64,000 nucleotides of DNA from CAYUVH01 sp964448135 (GCA_964448135.1 CAYUVH010000007.1:1-64000); one strand, 5' to 3'. Numbered from the stretch's first letter, positions 8,491 through 15,358 are shown. The notes: generated by a model not told the origin, from the letters alone. Program-made: numbers and translations.

Positions 8491-9480
8491 CTACTCGCCG
8501 TGTTTCAAGGCGTAGCGTTCGCTGATGATCTTGGCCGACAGTCGTCCGATTTCGAGAATGCGCGAGCGCGATTCTTGGAGCGGACGAATGACGATGCCTT
8601 CAGCAGGCCGGCCTGGCGCGTAGTCCTGGGCGCCGGCCAGTGCGACCAGTTCCGCGATCGTGAAGCGGAATTGTCCGCGCCACACTTCGCGCACCAGCGG
8701 CAGACCGTTGGCCTGACACAGCGCCGTCAGCGAACCGTGATTTTCGTAGGCGTGCGACCCGATGTTAAACAGGTTGAACGCCGCGAACGTTACGCCCTTC
8801 ACGTCCAGATGGTTTCCCTGGATGCCTTCGCCGTGGACTTCGCCCTGGAGAGCGAAATCCCCGCCGAGCGTGGCCAGCGTTTCACGCAGGCGATGCTCGC
8901 CAGCGATGCGCCAGAACATGCTCGTCGGATCGTGAAGCAACTCGAGGTTGCGGGTGCACACGCCGAACTCGCCGCCACGCAGGTAATACGTGGCGGACGT
9001 GCCGTCGACCTTTTGCGTGATGACGCAGTCACGGCCGGCGAATTCCTCCAACGCCGCCGGGAACGAACGCAGGTTCGGTTCATCCGTCTTGGGCATCCAC
9101 GAAGGAAACCCGCCCTTCGCCACGCCGACGAGGTTCGCCGACAGCGGCTTCTCGTACTTGCGGATGCCAGTAAGCGCCGTTGCGTCGTCGCCGACGGCGT
9201 AGGCCGCCGGGGGCAGGACGTTGAGCGGGAGCGCGAGTCCCTGGCTGACCTGGCCCTTGAAGCGCGAGACCTTCAGCCGAAATCCTTGCTTGCGCAGGAA
9301 CTCGTATTCGGGCCGCTCTGCGGCGACCGTGTCGGGCTCGTGCCAGACACATAGATCGCCCGGACGAAATTCGCCCTTCTTGATCACCGTTTGGTAACCG
9401 AGGACAGTGGCCGCTTCGATACGGTCGGCGCCTTCGATCGGCCGAATTTCCGTGATGACCTGAATGCTCGCGAGCTTCAT
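8491..9480 (-). CDS. RNA ligase, Rnl5/DraRnl-like
   Basis: 329 residues from the ATG at 9480; I prefer this start because the homologous N-terminus begins MKLASIQVI. Residues 1-100 look like the OB-type N-terminal domain of the Deinococcus DraRnl family. The nucleotidyltransferase core has ITQKVDG at 154-160, with K157 the expected AMP-accepting lysine, then EGIVIRPL (motif IV) and SAKII (motif V) near the C-terminus. Length matches DraRnl (about 340). These ATP-dependent ligases seal 3'-OH/5'-phosphate nicks in RNA. It lies between tRNA-like genes on the same strand, so processed or damaged tRNA is the obvious candidate substrate (inference). Confidence 0.88.
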   Translation of the reverse strand: MKLASIQVITEIRPIEGADRIEAATVLGYQTVIKKGEFRPGDLCVWHEPDTVAAERPEYEFLRKQGFRLKVSRFKGQVSQGLALPLNVLPPAAYAVGDDATALTGIRKYEKPLSANLVGVAKGGFPSWMPKTDEPNLRSFPAALEEFAGRDCVITQKVDGTSATYYLRGGEFGVCTRNLELLHDPTSMFWRIAGEHRLRETLATLGGDFALQGEVHGEGIQGNHLDVKGVTFAAFNLFNIGSHAYENHGSLTALCQANGLPLVREVWRGQFRFTIAELVALAGAQDYAPGRPAEGIVIRPLQESRSRILEIGRLSAKIISERYALKHGE

Positions 9481-9558
9481 GGGTTTAGGGATTTTATGGG
9501 CAGAATATTGCCGACGCAATCATGCCTGCCCGGTGTGATCGCGGGCTTGGTTTGAAAT

Positions 9559-9633
9559 TGGAATCCCGTGCTGGAGTTGCACCAGCCTCTGCGGCTCTGC
9601 AGGCCGCCGCCTATGCTGCTCGGCCAACGGGAT
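9559..9633 (-). tRNA. elbow-altered tRNA-Cys (GCA)
   Basis: Acceptor ATCCCGT/ACGGGAT is perfect. Discriminator U, the main cysteine identity base, and CCA follow. The anticodon stem GCGGC/GCCGC is perfect with loop CTGCAGA (GCA). The T stem GCTGG/CCAGC closes TGCAACT. The D loop GAGCAGCATA has AG for GG. It fills the gap between the slipin and RNA ligase genes. Confidence 0.85.
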
Positions 9634-9678
9634 ATTTGAAACCGCAGGCAGGAACTTCGGTTCCTGGCCGCGGCACGT

Positions 9679-10476
9679 TTAACTTTCAGCCGTAGCTTCA
9701 GCCGATCCGCTGTGCTTGCTGTTCTTCAGCGGCACGAACCCGCCCGGCATCCCCAGGACCAGCGTGTGGCCGGCGTTCTGGGCGGCACCGAGCGATTGCA
9801 GCAGGCGCAGGTTCATCAGGGCCGGATTGCCTTCGAGCAGCTTCGCGGCGTTGGCGAGGTTGCGCAGGGCGGCGCTTTCACCGCGGGCGCGCTCCAACGC
9901 GGCCTGGCCTTCCTGTTTCGACTTCAGGACTTCGGCGAAGGCCTGCTTCAAGCTGGCCGGGAACATGACGTCCTTCACTTCGACTCCCAGCGTATTGACT
10001 CCGATCCTGGCGAGTTCCGAGTGCACACGCGCCAGTAGCTGGGCGCCGATTTCGACGCGCTGGGCAAGCAGCGCTTCGACGGCGATTCCGCCGATGACCG
10101 AGCGTAGCGCGAGCTGGGCGGCATTGTAGATGTCGCCGGTCCAGTTCTGCGTTTCGTGCGCGGCCTTCACCGGGTCGGTGACCTGGTAAGTGACGAGCAC
10201 GCTGAACTTCATGCCGACGTTGTCGGCGGTGAGCACTTCCTGGCCGGCGACGAGCAACGAGGTCTTGCGCAGGTCCTGCGCGCCGAGGGTGAAGTGACAG
10301 CCCCAGCGAATGTGCCGACCCGCGGGGAGAATCTCCTGGAACTTACCCTTATGGTAGAGCAGACCAACGTAACCTTCCGGCACGAGAAACGCGCGACGGA
10401 CCTTGCCGAGCACGGCCACGAACACTACGACCGCAATCACCGCGATTGCGACGATGCCGATATTGAGATTTTCCAT
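9679..10476 (-). CDS. SPFH/band-7 (slipin-like) membrane protein
   Basis: 265 residues. One N-terminal membrane segment (about 5-25) is followed by an SPFH domain (about 30-200) with FLVPEGYVGLLYHKG, and an alanine/glutamate-rich helix containing EGNPALMNLRLLQSLG. Slipins form oligomeric scaffolds on the inner membrane. As I recall, SPFH genes occur beside Ro60/Rtc-type RNA-repair genes in other bacteria, and here it stands between the Ro60 gene and the RNA ligase on the same strand. A role in anchoring the complex at the membrane is inference. Confidence 0.85.
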   Translation of the reverse strand: MENLNIGIVAIAVIAVVVFVAVLGKVRRAFLVPEGYVGLLYHKGKFQEILPAGRHIRWGCHFTLGAQDLRKTSLLVAGQEVLTADNVGMKFSVLVTYQVTDPVKAAHETQNWTGDIYNAAQLALRSVIGGIAVEALLAQRVEIGAQLLARVHSELARIGVNTLGVEVKDVMFPASLKQAFAEVLKSKQEGQAALERARGESAALRNLANAAKLLEGNPALMNLRLLQSLGAAQNAGHTLVLGMPGGFVPLKNSKHSGSAEATAES

Positions 10477-10556
10477 ATTTGGTTTCCTTTCTGAAATTTG
10501 AATGTGATCTGCAAAGTGCGCGCCGATTTATTGGTTCATCAAAGGCCCATTTGTAC

Positions 10557-10584
10557 GCGCTGCGGCTCATAGAGCCGCGCTCCG
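10557..10584. repeat. copy of the 3922-4030 inverted-repeat arm
   Basis: The text GCGCTGCGGCTCATAGAGCC followed by GCGCTCC nearly repeats one arm of the element after the glycosidase gene, including its internal GGCTC/GAGCC palindrome. Only one arm is present here. The rest of 10,585-10,700 shows nothing I can name beyond GC-rich palindromes. Confidence 0.55.
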
Positions 10585-10715
10585 GGACGAGCATCCGATC
10601 GCACCCGAATAAAAGCCGGGAGCAGGAAGCCGCCTGCCGGCGGCGGGAGAATCATCTGGAGACGATCCTCGCAAAGCCGCCTTTGGGCCGCGCTTGCGCG
10701 CTGGCTTCCGGCCCC

Positions 10716-10781
10716 GGCAGTGTGGGACTCGCACCCACTTTTACGCTATTGTCGGAGGTAGTTCTATTCGACCGCACTTCC
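10716..10781 (-). tRNA. degenerate tRNA-like element with intact T arm
   Basis: A clear T arm (TGGG/CCCA closing TGCGAGT) is framed by GGAAGTG and CACTGCC, which pair at six of seven positions. About 66 bases leave no room for a normal D arm, and I cannot assign an anticodon. No CCA follows the acceptor. It lies between Ro60 and slipin on their strand and may be a decayed or minimal copy. Confidence 0.4.
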
Positions 10782-10907
10782 ATTTTCCAATCAGCCCACG
10801 CGCAGGACCGCCCCGGCGAATCACCGGAAGGCTGCTGGCCTGATCGAAATCCTCAATGCGCAGGCGGGAGCTTTCGCCCCCGCCCGCGCTGCCTCCTCCT
10901 TGCGTCT

Positions 10908-12614
10908 TCACACTGCCCGGTCTTGCGACCGGACAAAGTCCGCGATCACCGCCGGCACCGAGGTGTCGAAGCCGACGACATCGAGCATACCGCGGTCGTT
11001 CGGGTCTGCGAGGGTGAAGCCGTTGGAGGTCATGCCTACAACGACTGCCTTCGCGTCGCCGACGAACTGGCTGCGATACTGGCGCAGCGCCTGCGCCGGA
11101 TGAATGTGGCCGGCCCACGTTTCGCTGTCCGTGTAGGTCACGAAGGCCGCCACGTTCAGCTTGTTGCGGGCGGCCCACAGCATCGGCAGGGCGCAGTCCG
11201 TACCACCCATCGGGATGGCCTCGATGACCTTGATCACCTCGGCCAGGCGCATGTGCGGCGAGATCTTCACCCGGGTGATACCCGGTTCACCTCCGCCGTG
11301 CATGCCGCCATAACCGCCGACGTGCGGCGCCGAGAACCCGATGATTTCGCACTCCGGCTCCGTGGCCGCCGTGATGAGCGCCATGGCCGCGCTGCCTTCG
11401 CGAGCCGTGATGCACGATCCCGCGATCGGCGAACCGGCCATCGAACCGCTCACGTCGAGCGCGAGCAGCACCGGGCGGTTGCACGGCTGAACGTTCTGGA
11501 ACGTCGCATAAAACGCTTCGTCCAGCGCATCCACGATCGCGGTCACCGGCTCCCACTTGAGCGAACCCTTGTCGCCGCGTCCCTGGGCGTAGATTTTCTG
11601 CGCCACCAGGATCGCCAGCGGATGAACCCGCGCCCGCTTGAGCGCGGTTTCGTCACGCAGCTTGTTCACGACGAGCCGCTTCGCCTCGGTGAACGGGCCC
11701 AGGAGACCCAGGCTCGTCATCTTGCCGAGGTTGCGGATCATGGCCGTCATTGGCATCCGCGCGAGCAACGCTTCCCACACGGCGACTTCATTGAGCCACT
11801 GCGTCGGAATCGCTTCGCGCGGCAGGTCGAACTCCGTGATCAACGTCACGATTTCACCGGCCTTTTCGGCGCGCTTCGCCCGCTCGAAAGCTTCGATGAG
11901 CTTCGGCAGGGCGCCGACCGCGCCATACTTCACGACGCGTTCCTCACCGCGGACCTTGCGCTTCACTTCGCGTTCACCCAGCGAATCCGCCCCGGCGAGC
12001 ATCCAGCGGAAAACCGCGTCGTGCTGCGCCGAAGGAGCCTTCGGATGGGCGAGACGGAGCAAGTCGGCGTGCGACCAACCGTCGCGCTGCTGATACTTCA
12101 CCGACTGGTGCGCGAGGTCATCCGCGCCGCGGTCCACATACCAGTGGCCGACGGCCTTGCGGAGGCCACGACCCCAGCCACGCATCGAGTTGACATACTC
12201 CGCGAAGTGGAACAAGTGCGTGCCGATCCGGCAGACCTTGGCGAGATTCGCGAAAGCGTGCGCCCGCGGAGCGACGTTGCCCCGCGCCACCACAAGTGCG
12301 AGGGCGAAGATGGCCGGATCATTCTTCGGCGCGCGACCGGCATCGCTGATCTCAACGATACGGTTCACAACGCGCACACCGTCGGCGTTGATGCAACGAA
12401 CGATGGCATCGTGGTTCTGCTTCACCAAGTCGCGTTCGCCGATGTAGTAGGTGCCACCTTCCGCGCCGAGGATCAGGAAACGATCCAGGCGCGTCCAGTC
12501 ATCCACTGCCCACGAGAAGCCGCCGCCCGAGTTGGCAACCTGGGTCGAACCCGGGATCGGCTGCGACTGCGGCGTCTGGCGCCGGTTGAAAATCTTTGCG
12601 TAGTTGATGCTCAT
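10908..12614 (-). CDS. rsr: Ro60/TROVE-domain RNA-binding protein
   Basis: 568 residues from the ATG at 12614, which is preceded by a good ribosome site (AGGAGA). Residues about 30-360 form the TROVE HEAT-repeat ring (GGFSWAVDDWTRLDRFL, then YIGE and HFAEYVNSMRGWGRG). Residues about 375-560 form a vWA domain with the MIDAS motif DVSGSMAGS and a later GGTDCALP. Ro60 rings bind Y RNAs on the outer surface and the ends of misfolded RNA in the hole. Y-RNA-like elements lie directly upstream on the same strand, the arrangement known for rsr-yrl loci. The conserved fold and context make the assignment strong. Confidence 0.95.
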   Translation of the reverse strand: MSINYAKIFNRRQTPQSQPIPGSTQVANSGGGFSWAVDDWTRLDRFLILGAEGGTYYIGERDLVKQNHDAIVRCINADGVRVVNRIVEISDAGRAPKNDPAIFALALVVARGNVAPRAHAFANLAKVCRIGTHLFHFAEYVNSMRGWGRGLRKAVGHWYVDRGADDLAHQSVKYQQRDGWSHADLLRLAHPKAPSAQHDAVFRWMLAGADSLGEREVKRKVRGEERVVKYGAVGALPKLIEAFERAKRAEKAGEIVTLITEFDLPREAIPTQWLNEVAVWEALLARMPMTAMIRNLGKMTSLGLLGPFTEAKRLVVNKLRDETALKRARVHPLAILVAQKIYAQGRGDKGSLKWEPVTAIVDALDEAFYATFQNVQPCNRPVLLALDVSGSMAGSPIAGSCITAREGSAAMALITAATEPECEIIGFSAPHVGGYGGMHGGGEPGITRVKISPHMRLAEVIKVIEAIPMGGTDCALPMLWAARNKLNVAAFVTYTDSETWAGHIHPAQALRQYRSQFVGDAKAVVVGMTSNGFTLADPNDRGMLDVVGFDTSVPAVIADFVRSQDRAV

Positions 12615-12673
12615 GCCATTTCTCCTTTCTGATTCCGTTCGCCGCCAACCCCGACGCACTGCTTTTCATTAAT

Positions 12674-12738
12674 TGCGGACAAGTTGGTGAACGTGGGCGT
12701 TTTCGTGTTCAGCGATAATCCATGCCCTTCGGCCCGCA
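12674..12738 (-). ncRNA. minimal Y-RNA-like element, 60 bases upstream of the Ro60 start
   Basis: The RNA is closed by TGCGG/CCGCA. Its 5' strand GCGGGCCGAAGG and 3' strand AACTTGTCCGC resemble the two strands of the Ro60-binding helix of Y RNAs (GGUCCGA and UUGACC in animals). A short GGGC/GCCC upper stem follows, with the shared GGATTATCG motif, but no tRNA module. It ends 60 bases before the Ro60 start codon, so it could also act as a leader that senses Ro60 (inference). Confidence 0.7.
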
Positions 12739-12769
12739 GACATTTCCCAAATTCTGACTTTTAAATTGT

Positions 12770-12799
12770 CGGGCCGGGCGCTCAGGGCGCCCCGGCCCG
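12770..12799. terminator. GC-rich hairpin between Y-RNA elements
   Basis: CGGGCCGGGCGC at 12770 pairs with the bulged copy ending at 12799 around a five-base loop. There is no T run, so it may be a processing or stabilising hairpin or a factor-dependent pause site rather than an intrinsic terminator. Confidence 0.45.
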
Positions 12800-12865
12800 C
12801 ATACTGTTTTCCGGACTTTTGCCGGAAGGCGGTTTCATGCCCCGCCGTTTTTGATTAGATGTGAT

Positions 12866-12893
12866 GCGATAATCCACTTCCATCGGCCCGCGG
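12866..12893 (-). ncRNA. 5' half of a Y-RNA-like element (truncated)
   Basis: GCGGGCCGATGG followed by GGATTATCGC matches the 5' strand and upper motif of the element at 12,674 almost base for base. No matching CUUGUCC strand lies within the next 100 bases. The following GGCGG/CCGCC hairpin (12,828-12,846) may replace it. It looks like a broken copy, or one whose 5' strand pairs with the 3' strand of its neighbour. Confidence 0.45.
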
Positions 12894-12928
12894 ATTCGCT
12901 CTCGTGGCTTTCGCCGCGGTCATCGCGA

Positions 12929-13014
12929 GCGGACAAGGCCGGACGTGGCTCTGGTTGCGTCGCGGCAACCATGCCACTGTGACTACGGAGGCTTATCGCT
13001 CCTGCCCTGACCGC
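12929..13014 (-). ncRNA. branched Y-RNA-like element
   Basis: A GCGG/CCGC closing stem carries the typical 3' strand GGCCTTGTCCGC. Inside are a GGAG/CTCC hairpin with loop CGATAAGC and a long hairpin in which GTGGC and GGTTGC pair with GCAACC and GCCAC. The 5' strand GCGGTCAGG departs from the consensus. It lies in the gap between the divergent Ro60 and LysR genes, so the promoter for both units probably lies at about 13,015-13,140. Confidence 0.55.
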
Positions 13015-13141
13015 GCTTCATTTTCGGTTCGCACATTGTTCGCTTCCAATGAACCAAACCGGTCCGATTGGTGCGCATACTTAACTCCATTTTCGCCGGC
13101 TTGTTTATGGCGCAGAAAACAACCACCATGACTGCGCAGTC

Positions 13142-14062
13142 ATGTTCGAAAATCTCTTCGCGCAATCCGGTCTCTCGCTCGAGCGGCTCAAAACCTTCCG
13201 CGAAATTGTCGCGGCGGGCGGTATCACGGTGGCGGCCGGGGACGACTCCAATCGCCAAAGCCAGTTCAGCCGCCAACTCAAGGAATTGGAGCGCTATTTT
13301 GGAGTGGAATTGCTGAAGCGTGGGCGCGGCCCCGCGGAACTCACGGATGCGGGCGAGCGCCTCTACGAAATTGTCGGCCACACGCTACGCGCCCTGGATG
13401 AATTTCGCGGCACGTGCGCCGGGCTGCCGGTCGAACTGGTCATCGGCGCCGGCGAAAGCCTGATCCAATGGCTTCTGCTCCCGCGGCTGCCTGGGTTGTC
13501 GGAAGCCCACCCGCGCCTGGCCGTCACGTTTCACAATCTCAAGACCGACGAAATCCAGCGCCAGCTATGCGACGGCGGGCTGGATTTCGGCGTTATCAGC
13601 CGCTTCGAACCCAATCGTCAACTCGCCTCGGCGCCGCTGGGTAAGCTGGACTTCTGTCTCTTTGCCCCGGCATCGCTTCTGCCTGCGAATCCAAAGCTAA
13701 AGATCAAATCGGAGATTCTCGGCCACTTGCCGCTGGCGATGCTCGAAGGCAGTTCCGGCGTTCGCCGCGCGGTTGAAGACGAGGCGGAGCGCGCCGGCGT
13801 GAAACTCAACGTGCGACTGCGCTTCAGCTCCTATCCACAGCTGGCGCAGGCGGTGCAAAACCTGAACGTCGCCGCCATCATGCCCAAGCTCGCCGAGTGC
13901 TCTTTCGAGAAAACGGCGGTCCGCATGGTGACGCTTCCGTTCCTGAGCGACCTTTCGCGCCAGGTCTCGCTGGTGTGGAACCGCAAAAGCGCCGAGGTCC
14001 GTCCGGCCATCTCGAAATACGCGCGCTTGTTGCCATCCATGTTCCGCATGGACGGCCGCTGA
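13142..14062 (+). CDS. LysR-type transcriptional regulator
   Basis: 306 residues. An N-terminal winged helix (about 5-65: RLKTFREIVAAGGITVAA, RQLKELERYFGVELLKR) precedes the periplasmic-binding-like effector domain, which begins near residue 95 (VELVIGAGESLIQWLL). LysR proteins bind near divergent promoters and respond to a small ligand. It is transcribed away from the Ro60 unit and is enclosed on both sides by Y-RNA elements, only 8 bases from the next one. It is the only regulator in the island, and control of that island is a reasonable guess. No RtcR is present. Confidence 0.85.
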   Translation: MFENLFAQSGLSLERLKTFREIVAAGGITVAAGDDSNRQSQFSRQLKELERYFGVELLKRGRGPAELTDAGERLYEIVGHTLRALDEFRGTCAGLPVELVIGAGESLIQWLLLPRLPGLSEAHPRLAVTFHNLKTDEIQRQLCDGGLDFGVISRFEPNRQLASAPLGKLDFCLFAPASLLPANPKLKIKSEILGHLPLAMLEGSSGVRRAVEDEAERAGVKLNVRLRFSSYPQLAQAVQNLNVAAIMPKLAECSFEKTAVRMVTLPFLSDLSRQVSLVWNRKSAEVRPAISKYARLLPSMFRMDGR

Positions 14063-14069
14063 AAGCATC

Positions 14070-14132
14070 GCGGGCAAGTATATGAACGTGGGCTTGTTCG
14101 GTTTCAGCGAGAACCCACACTCTTCAGCCCGC
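14070..14132 (-). ncRNA. minimal Y-RNA-like element
   Basis: GCGGGC/GCCCGC closes the RNA. The 5' strand GCGGGCTGAAGAG and 3' strand ATACTTGCCCGC show a G-C variant at the position where other copies have U-containing CUUGUCC. The upper stem GTGGG/CCCAC and motif GGGTTCTCGC follow, then a small loop. There is no tRNA module. Together with 12,674 it defines the bare Ro60-binding unit. Confidence 0.7.
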
Positions 14133-14138
14133 AAAATT

Positions 14139-14267
14139 CGAATGGGCAAGGTTTGCCGTGGACAACTCCTTGCGGAGGCTGCTCTACCATTGAGCTAATC
14201 CGGCATTTGGAGCCGGAGGCTGGACTCGAACCAGCAACAGGCGATAACCCACGACGTCGGCCCATCG
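14139..14267 (-). ncRNA. YrlA-like Y RNA with acceptor-closed (permuted) tRNA module
   Basis: The Ro60-type stem GATGGGCCG / CTTGCCCAT opens into a tRNA module in permuted order: T arm (loop TTCGAGT), acceptor 3' strand CTCCGGC, TCCAAAT as the closing loop, acceptor 5' strand GCCGGAT, then a D arm with loop CAATGGTA. The CCA end is still visible inside the loop. In place of an anticodon loop is CTCC-GCAA-GGAG. This copy keeps the canonical elbow pair GG/TTC. Acceptor closure is the known YrlA architecture. Confidence 0.8.
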
Positions 14268-14277
14268 AAAAGGAAAA

Positions 14278-14403
14278 CAGCGGACAAGAAAGCAACTGTG
14301 GAATTGCCCGGCGTGCTGACTATTACACCAACGTCGCTAGCGACGTGCCGGAATTGCACCGGCATCTCCGGGTTCACGAGAACCCACAATCTACGGCCCG
14401 CTG
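14278..14403 (-). ncRNA. YrlA-like Y RNA with altered elbow
   Basis: CAGCGG/CCGCTG closes the RNA; strands GCGGGCCGTAGA and TTTCTTGTCCGC match the Ro60-site consensus. The upper stem is TGTGG/CCACA. CCCGG/CCGGG then stands where an anticodon stem would join, followed by a T arm with loop TGCAATT, a seven-pair closed acceptor (ACGTCGC-TA-GCGACGT, no CCA) and a D arm with loop TAATAGTCAG. Here the elbow is the altered AG/TGC type. Confidence 0.78.
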
Positions 14404-14410
14404 AAAACAC

Positions 14411-14541
14411 CGACGGATAAAAGACGAACTGGGAATTTACGTGCTCTGCCACTGAGCTACTCCGGCATTTGGTGCCAAAGGCTGGACTCGAACCAGCGAC
14501 CCCGTGCTTAATAGGCAATAACCCAATCCTGCGACCCGTCG
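14411..14541 (-). ncRNA. YrlA-like Y RNA with acceptor-closed tRNA module
   Basis: CGACGG/CCGTCG closes the RNA, with 5' strand GACGGGTCGCAGG and a divergent 3' strand GTCTTTTATCCGTC. The module order is permuted: T arm GCTGG/CCAGC (loop TTCGAGT), acceptor CTTTGGC, loop ACCAAAT containing a fossil CCA, acceptor GCCGGAG, then D arm GCTC/GAGC with loop AGTGGCA. Elbow bases are canonical (GG/TTC). Confidence 0.78.
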
Positions 14542-14571
14542 AAAATACTGGAGCAACCGTCCTCAAAAGTA

Positions 14572-14671
14572 ATCGGGCAAGAGATTGCGTCGGACACAGG
14601 ACTCGAACCTGCACCTCCGGCTTAACAGGCCGGAACTATGCCATTAGATAACCGACAGCTTTCGGCCCGAT
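14572..14671 (-). ncRNA. Y RNA carrying a complete linear tRNA-Asn (GTT) module
   Basis: Ro60-type strands ATCGGGCCGAAAG and CTCTTGCCCGAT enclose a tRNA in normal linear order. GTCGG/CCGAC acts as its acceptor and merges into the Y stem. A D arm (loop TAATGGCATA), a perfect anticodon stem CCGGC/GCCGG with loop CTGTTAA (GTT) and a T arm with loop TTCGAGT follow. The tRNA has no free CCA end. Unlike YrlA it is not permuted and keeps its anticodon. An ordinary tRNA-Asn elsewhere in the genome is a likely ancestor (inference). Confidence 0.8.
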
Positions 14672-14690
14672 GAAATAGATGAAAAACGCA

Positions 14691-14807
14691 CGGACAAGGA
14701 ACGGCTTCGATGTTTCCGGCCGGGATTCGACCCGGATCCTCCTGTTTGCACAGGCTGCTCTAGCGCAGTTGAGCTACGCGGTTCGATAACCGAAGCACAG
14801 CGGCCCG
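14691..14807 (-). ncRNA. Y RNA with linear tRNA module and GCAA loop for anticodon
   Basis: The 5' strand GCCGGGCCGCTG and 3' strand TTCCTTGTCCGTG match the consensus; the upper stem is CTTCGGTT against AAC-AT-CGAAG. The module has D arm GCTC/GAGC, CCTGT-GCAA-ACAGG in place of the anticodon arm, and T stem CCGGG/CCCGG with a six-base loop TCGAAT. It is linear rather than permuted and cannot decode. Confidence 0.7.
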
Positions 14808-14820
14808 GCCCAAAACAAAT

Positions 14821-14929
14821 GACGGACAAGGTGCGAGCTGGGTTTTCATCAGTTGCCTGATGTTGCGGGGTTCGCACCCGCTCATCCTGTACAAGAGGAC
14901 TTACGATAACCCAAGCTCAACGGCCCGTC
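14821..14929 (-). ncRNA. Y RNA with anticodon arm (TGT) and T arm but no D arm
   Basis: GACGG/CCGTC closes the RNA; GACGGGCCGTTG and GCACCTTGTCCGTC are the Ro60-type strands and GAGCT-GGGTT pairs with AACCC-AGCTC. The module has TCCT/AGGA closing CTTGTAC (anticodon TGT, Thr), a T arm GCGGG/CCCGC with loop TGCGAAC, and a CATCAG-GCAA-CTGATG hairpin where a D arm or acceptor would be. Confidence 0.72.
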
Positions 14930-14995
14930 GAAATTGTGAATAGTTGTGAATAACCTTTTGTTGAACGCGCGGCGCTCCTGCGCGATAAATGAATT

Positions 14996-15114
14996 GCGCG
15001 ACGAACAGCTTCCATCCAAATACCGGCTTTAGAGATCTTTGTGCCGGGGCTGGGATTGCTCATTGAGCAGTATCCGCTTGCGGATAGGCCAATCTCCTTA
15101 AGCGCTCGTCGCGC
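14996..15114 (-). ncRNA. structured RNA, possible diverged Y RNA
   Basis: A nine-pair stem GCGCGACGA/TCGTCGCGC closes about 100 bases holding GCTT..GAGAT against ATCTC..AAAGC, TATCCG-CAAG-CGGATA and the closed hairpin TGCTC-AA-TGAGCA. The Ro60 consensus strands are absent, so membership in the Y family is uncertain. It is the first element after the tRNA-like run on this strand. Confidence 0.45.
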
Positions 15115-15129
15115 GCTTTTCTTGTACGT

Positions 15130-15206
15130 TGGTCAGGAAGCCGGGATTTGCACCCGGACCGTTCGCTTCACGGGCGAAGATGCTGCTCTTACACCACGAT
15201 CCTGAC
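15130..15206 (-). tRNA. elbow-altered tRNA-His-like (GTG), C33
   Basis: The anticodon stem TTCGC/GCGAA is perfect with loop CCGTGAA, giving GTG but with C instead of the near-universal U33. A G precedes the acceptor TCAGGA/TCCTGA and could pair with C73, as in histidine tRNAs; the encoded tail is then one base short. The T loop is TGCAAAT and the D loop has AG. It is one of two histidine copies in a row. Confidence 0.7.
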
Positions 15207-15216
15207 CCGCAGAAAT

Positions 15217-15291
15217 TGGGGTGACCAACCGGACTCGCACCGGCACCGACGCCATCACAGGGCGCTATGCTACTAATTACACTATGGCCAC
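15217..15291 (-). tRNA. elbow-altered tRNA-His (GTG)
   Basis: Acceptor GTGGCCA/TGGTCAC pairs fully, with C73 and CCA, and a G at 15,292 stands at the -1 position, so the G-1/C73 histidine signature is encoded. The anticodon stem CGCC/GGCG closes CTGTGAT (GTG), the ordinary histidine loop. The T stem GCCGG/CCGGT closes TGCGAGT. The D loop AATTAGTAG differs from a normal AATTGGTAG only at the GG to AG change. Confidence 0.85.
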
Positions 15292-15358
15292 CGTCCCCGC
15301 AGTCGAATGCGATTGCCCTTCTCAGTCTGCACTCTGCACTCTTCCTGCTGCATTAAAC

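Noticed and set aside
10479..12632. 717-codon plus-strand frame opposite Ro60
   Set aside because: It is antisense to a strongly supported Ro60 gene, is rich in Arg/His as expected for a shadow frame and has no recognisable domain.
12674..15114. CRISPR array from the repeated GGACAAG and CGGCCCG strings
   Set aside because: Spacing is irregular, the two strings pair with each other around structured modules, and no cas genes are present.
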